A stretch of DNA of 16,807 bases from DATNNN01 sp035601815 (GTDB lineage Bacteria > Pseudomonadota > Alphaproteobacteria > Rhizobiales > Xanthobacteraceae). Of this stretch, positions 15,417 to 16,807 are shown piece after piece; the stretch's first letter is position 1; each line of letters starts with the position of its first letter. Under the pieces are notes generated by a model. That model was not told where the DNA came from. It ran no database searches and saw nothing but the letters and a program-made list of their open reading frames with translations. The stretch is taken from assembly GCA_035601815.1 (NCBI GenBank), contig DATNNN010000108.1, positions 1-16,807 of the forward strand. Direction: 5' to 3'. A program made the translations under genes and the position numbers.

Positions 15417-15616
15417 AGGCGGGCGAGCACCGCCTCGGCGCTCACGTACGCCTCCTGGCGGTCGACGCTCCAGTATTTCAGCTCGTCCAGCGCGATGGGC
15501 TGGCCGGTGACGGCGCAGCGCACGTAGGTGCCCGGCCGCACGATGCGGTAATCGCCGTCGAGATAGCGCAGCTCGGCTTCGCCGGCGGCCAGGGGGATGC
15601 GTTCGAAGCGGTTCAT
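15395..15616 (-). CDS. DUF2093 family protein
   Basis: This small protein of 73 residues has no known function. It matches DUF2093: an N-terminal MNRFER, then ELRYLDGDYRIVRPGTYVRC, CAVTGQPIALDELKYWSVDRQEAY. The two cysteines of a classical zinc knuckle are not present, as I see only one Cys in the body. No signal peptide or membrane segment is seen. I prefer ATG at 15616; a TTG four codons upstream (15628) is possible, but neither has a good ribosome-binding site. The gene lies 48 bases downstream of the xseA stop on the same strand and may depend on xseA transcription. Its coding end overlaps lpxK by 22 bases. Confidence 0.88.
   Translation of the reverse strand: MNRFERIPLAAGEAELRYLDGDYRIVRPGTYVRCAVTGQPIALDELKYWSVDRQEAYVSAEAVLARLHPARAR
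15417..15435. terminator. Possible weak terminator-like hairpin directly after lpxK
   Basis: Arms AGGCGG (15417-15422) and CCGCCT (15430-15435) form a perfect six-base stem with a seven-base loop, starting at the first base after the lpxK stop codon. There is no T-run behind it on the plus strand, and it lies inside the coding end of the opposing DUF2093 gene. It could slow or end transcription, or simply reflect GC-rich codons. Confidence 0.25.
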
Positions 15617-15664
15617 GGGTGAGCGCAAGATAATGCGGGCCGCCGCCCGATGCCAGAGCCGAGA

Positions 15665-16807
15665 TCAGCCGAAAAGGCTGCCCTGCCCCCCGCTTTTCGG
15701 GCCCCGGCGCGGACGCTTCGCCGCACCACCGGTCGCCACGGCCGGAACTCGCCCGTCGGCGAACTCGATGTCGAGCACGTCGTTCTGGGATACCGCCTTG
15801 GCGGAACGGAGCGGTTTACCCGCGGCGTCACGCACGAGCGCAAAGCCGCGCTCAAGCACCCCGTGATAGCTGAAGGCATCGAGCAACTGGCCGGCGCTCG
15901 CGAAGCGCGCGTGGCGTTGCTTTGACGCATTGGTGAACGCACGCGCCATGCGGCCGGCGAGCGTCTTCGCCCGCTCGCCAGCCTGCGCGAGCCGCGTGCG
16001 CAGCGCGAGGGGCCGGTGATGGGCGGCAAGGCGCGTGAACTCTACGCGGTGCGCGTGGGCGTTCGCCCTGAGCGCGCGCGGCAGGCGGGCGTGCGCGGCA
16101 TCCAGGCGCTGGCGCGGCAGCGCCAACAGCGCGTCGGCGACCGGAATGCCGCGGGCGAGGCCGCGCACCTCGCTCCTGAGCCGCTCGAAGAAGCGCGCGG
16201 CGGAGCCCACCAGGCGCGCGGCGAAATTGCCGGTGGCGACCACGAGCTCGGCGCGCACCGGCACGATCATCTCGGCGGCGGCCGTGGGCGTCGGCGCGCG
16301 GCGGTCGGCGGCGAAATCCAGCAGCGTGAAATCGGTCTCGTGGCCGATGGCCGAAACCAGCGGAATGCGGCTCGCCACCGCCGCGCGCACCACGATCTCC
16401 TCGTTGAAGCCCCACAGGTCCTCCAGCGAGCCGCCGCCGCGAGCGACGACGAGCACGTCCGGCGTCGGGATGCGACCGTCTGGTCCTAGCGCATTGAAGC
16501 CCTCGATCGCGGCGGTTACCTCCGTGGCGCAGCTGTCGCCCTGCACCCGCACCGGCCAAAGCAGCACGTTCCGCGGAAAGCGGTCGTTCAGCCGGTGCAG
16601 GATGTCGCGGATCACCGCCCCCGTGGGCGAGGTGACGATGCCCACCACGCGGGGCAGATATGGCAGGGGGCGCTTGCGCGCCTCGTCGAACAGGCCTTCG
16701 GCGGCGAGCTTCTTGCGGCGCTCCTCGAGGAGCGCCATCAGCGCGCCGACGCCGGCGGGCTCGATGCTCTCCACGATGATCTGGTAGGTGGACTTGCCGG
16801 GATAGGT
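15665..16807 (-). CDS. xseA: Exodeoxyribonuclease VII large subunit (N-terminus outside window)
   Basis: XseA with XseB forms exonuclease VII, which degrades single-stranded DNA in both directions. The window holds the last 380 residues; the frame is open to the right edge (first codons read TYPGKSTYQII). The missing part is the N-terminal OB-fold, which binds single-stranded DNA. Catalytic-domain landmarks are GIVTSPTGAVIRDI, VVARGGGSLEDLWGFNEE, AIGHETDFTLLDFAADRRAP and TPTAAAE. A long arginine- and alanine-rich helical region follows, matching the coiled coil on which XseB assembles, then VLERGFALVRD and a basic tail ending GQGSLFG. A GTG at 16774 is internal and is not the start. No xseB gene is in the window. 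DUF2093 follows downstream. Confidence 0.97.
   Translation of the reverse strand, partial: TYPGKSTYQIIVESIEPAGVGALMALLEERRKKLAAEGLFDEARKRPLPYLPRVVGIVTSPTGAVIRDILHRLNDRFPRNVLLWPVRVQGDSCATEVTAAIEGFNALGPDGRIPTPDVLVVARGGGSLEDLWGFNEEIVVRAAVASRIPLVSAIGHETDFTLLDFAADRRAPTPTAAAEMIVPVRAELVVATGNFAARLVGSAARFFERLRSEVRGLARGIPVADALLALPRQRLDAAHARLPRALRANAHAHRVEFTRLAAHHRPLALRTRLAQAGERAKTLAGRMARAFTNASKQRHARFASAGQLLDAFSYHGVLERGFALVRDAAGKPLRSAKAVSQNDVLDIEFADGRVPAVATGGAAKRPRRGPKSGGQGSLFG

Overview
The window is GC-rich chromosomal DNA of an alphaproteobacterium, most likely of the order Hyphomicrobiales (Rhizobiales). The gene set supports this: an IalB-type secreted protein, a plant-type glutamate-cysteine ligase, proteins of the DUF4170 and DUF2093 types, a probable DUF6101 protein, and a waaA-lpxK cluster of the rhizobial kind. 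I cannot name the genus. I saw no tRNA, rRNA, insertion sequence, CRISPR array, prophage or attachment site. The reading frames are intact and composition looks even, so this reads as core genome rather than an island.

Layout from left to right. (1) Minus strand, 1-2194: ctaC and ctaD, subunits II and I of an aa3-type cytochrome c oxidase; ctaD runs off the left edge. (2) Plus strand, 2547-4897: an IalB-family secreted protein, then a KefB/KefC-like cation:proton antiporter with an RCK domain. (3) Minus strand, 4894-5652: a dienelactone-hydrolase-family enzyme, alone. (4) Minus strand, read from right to left: rsmE (16S rRNA m3U1498 methyltransferase), a YbdK-type carboxylate-amine ligase and gshA (glutathione synthesis). 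(5) Plus strand, 9124-10568: a small secreted four-cysteine protein whose stop overlaps the start of ubiA (ubiquinone synthesis). (6) Minus strand, 10552-11127: a probable DUF6101 protein with a TTG start. (7) Plus strand, 11301-15416: a tight five-gene lipopolysaccharide cluster: an inositol-monophosphatase/CysQ-family phosphatase, a DUF4170 protein, a DUF374 acyltransferase-like protein, waaA (Kdo transferase) and lpxK (lipid A 4'-kinase). (8) Minus strand, to the right edge: xseA (exonuclease VII large subunit, N-terminus outside the window) followed by a DUF2093 protein.

The genes serve the cell envelope and respiration: terminal oxidase, quinone synthesis, ion/proton exchange, thiol redox and lipid A-Kdo assembly. 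Two patterns stand out. Genes within clusters are packed with abutting or overlapping ends, which suggests translational coupling. All three convergent junctions (4894-4897, 10552-10568, 15395-15416) have overlapping coding ends, so there is no intergenic room for terminators.

I found no clear sign of a new biological system. The best leads are the uncharacterised members of otherwise familiar clusters: the secreted four-cysteine protein coupled to ubiA, the second ligase beside gshA, and the DUF4170, DUF374 and DUF2093 proteins around waaA-lpxK.
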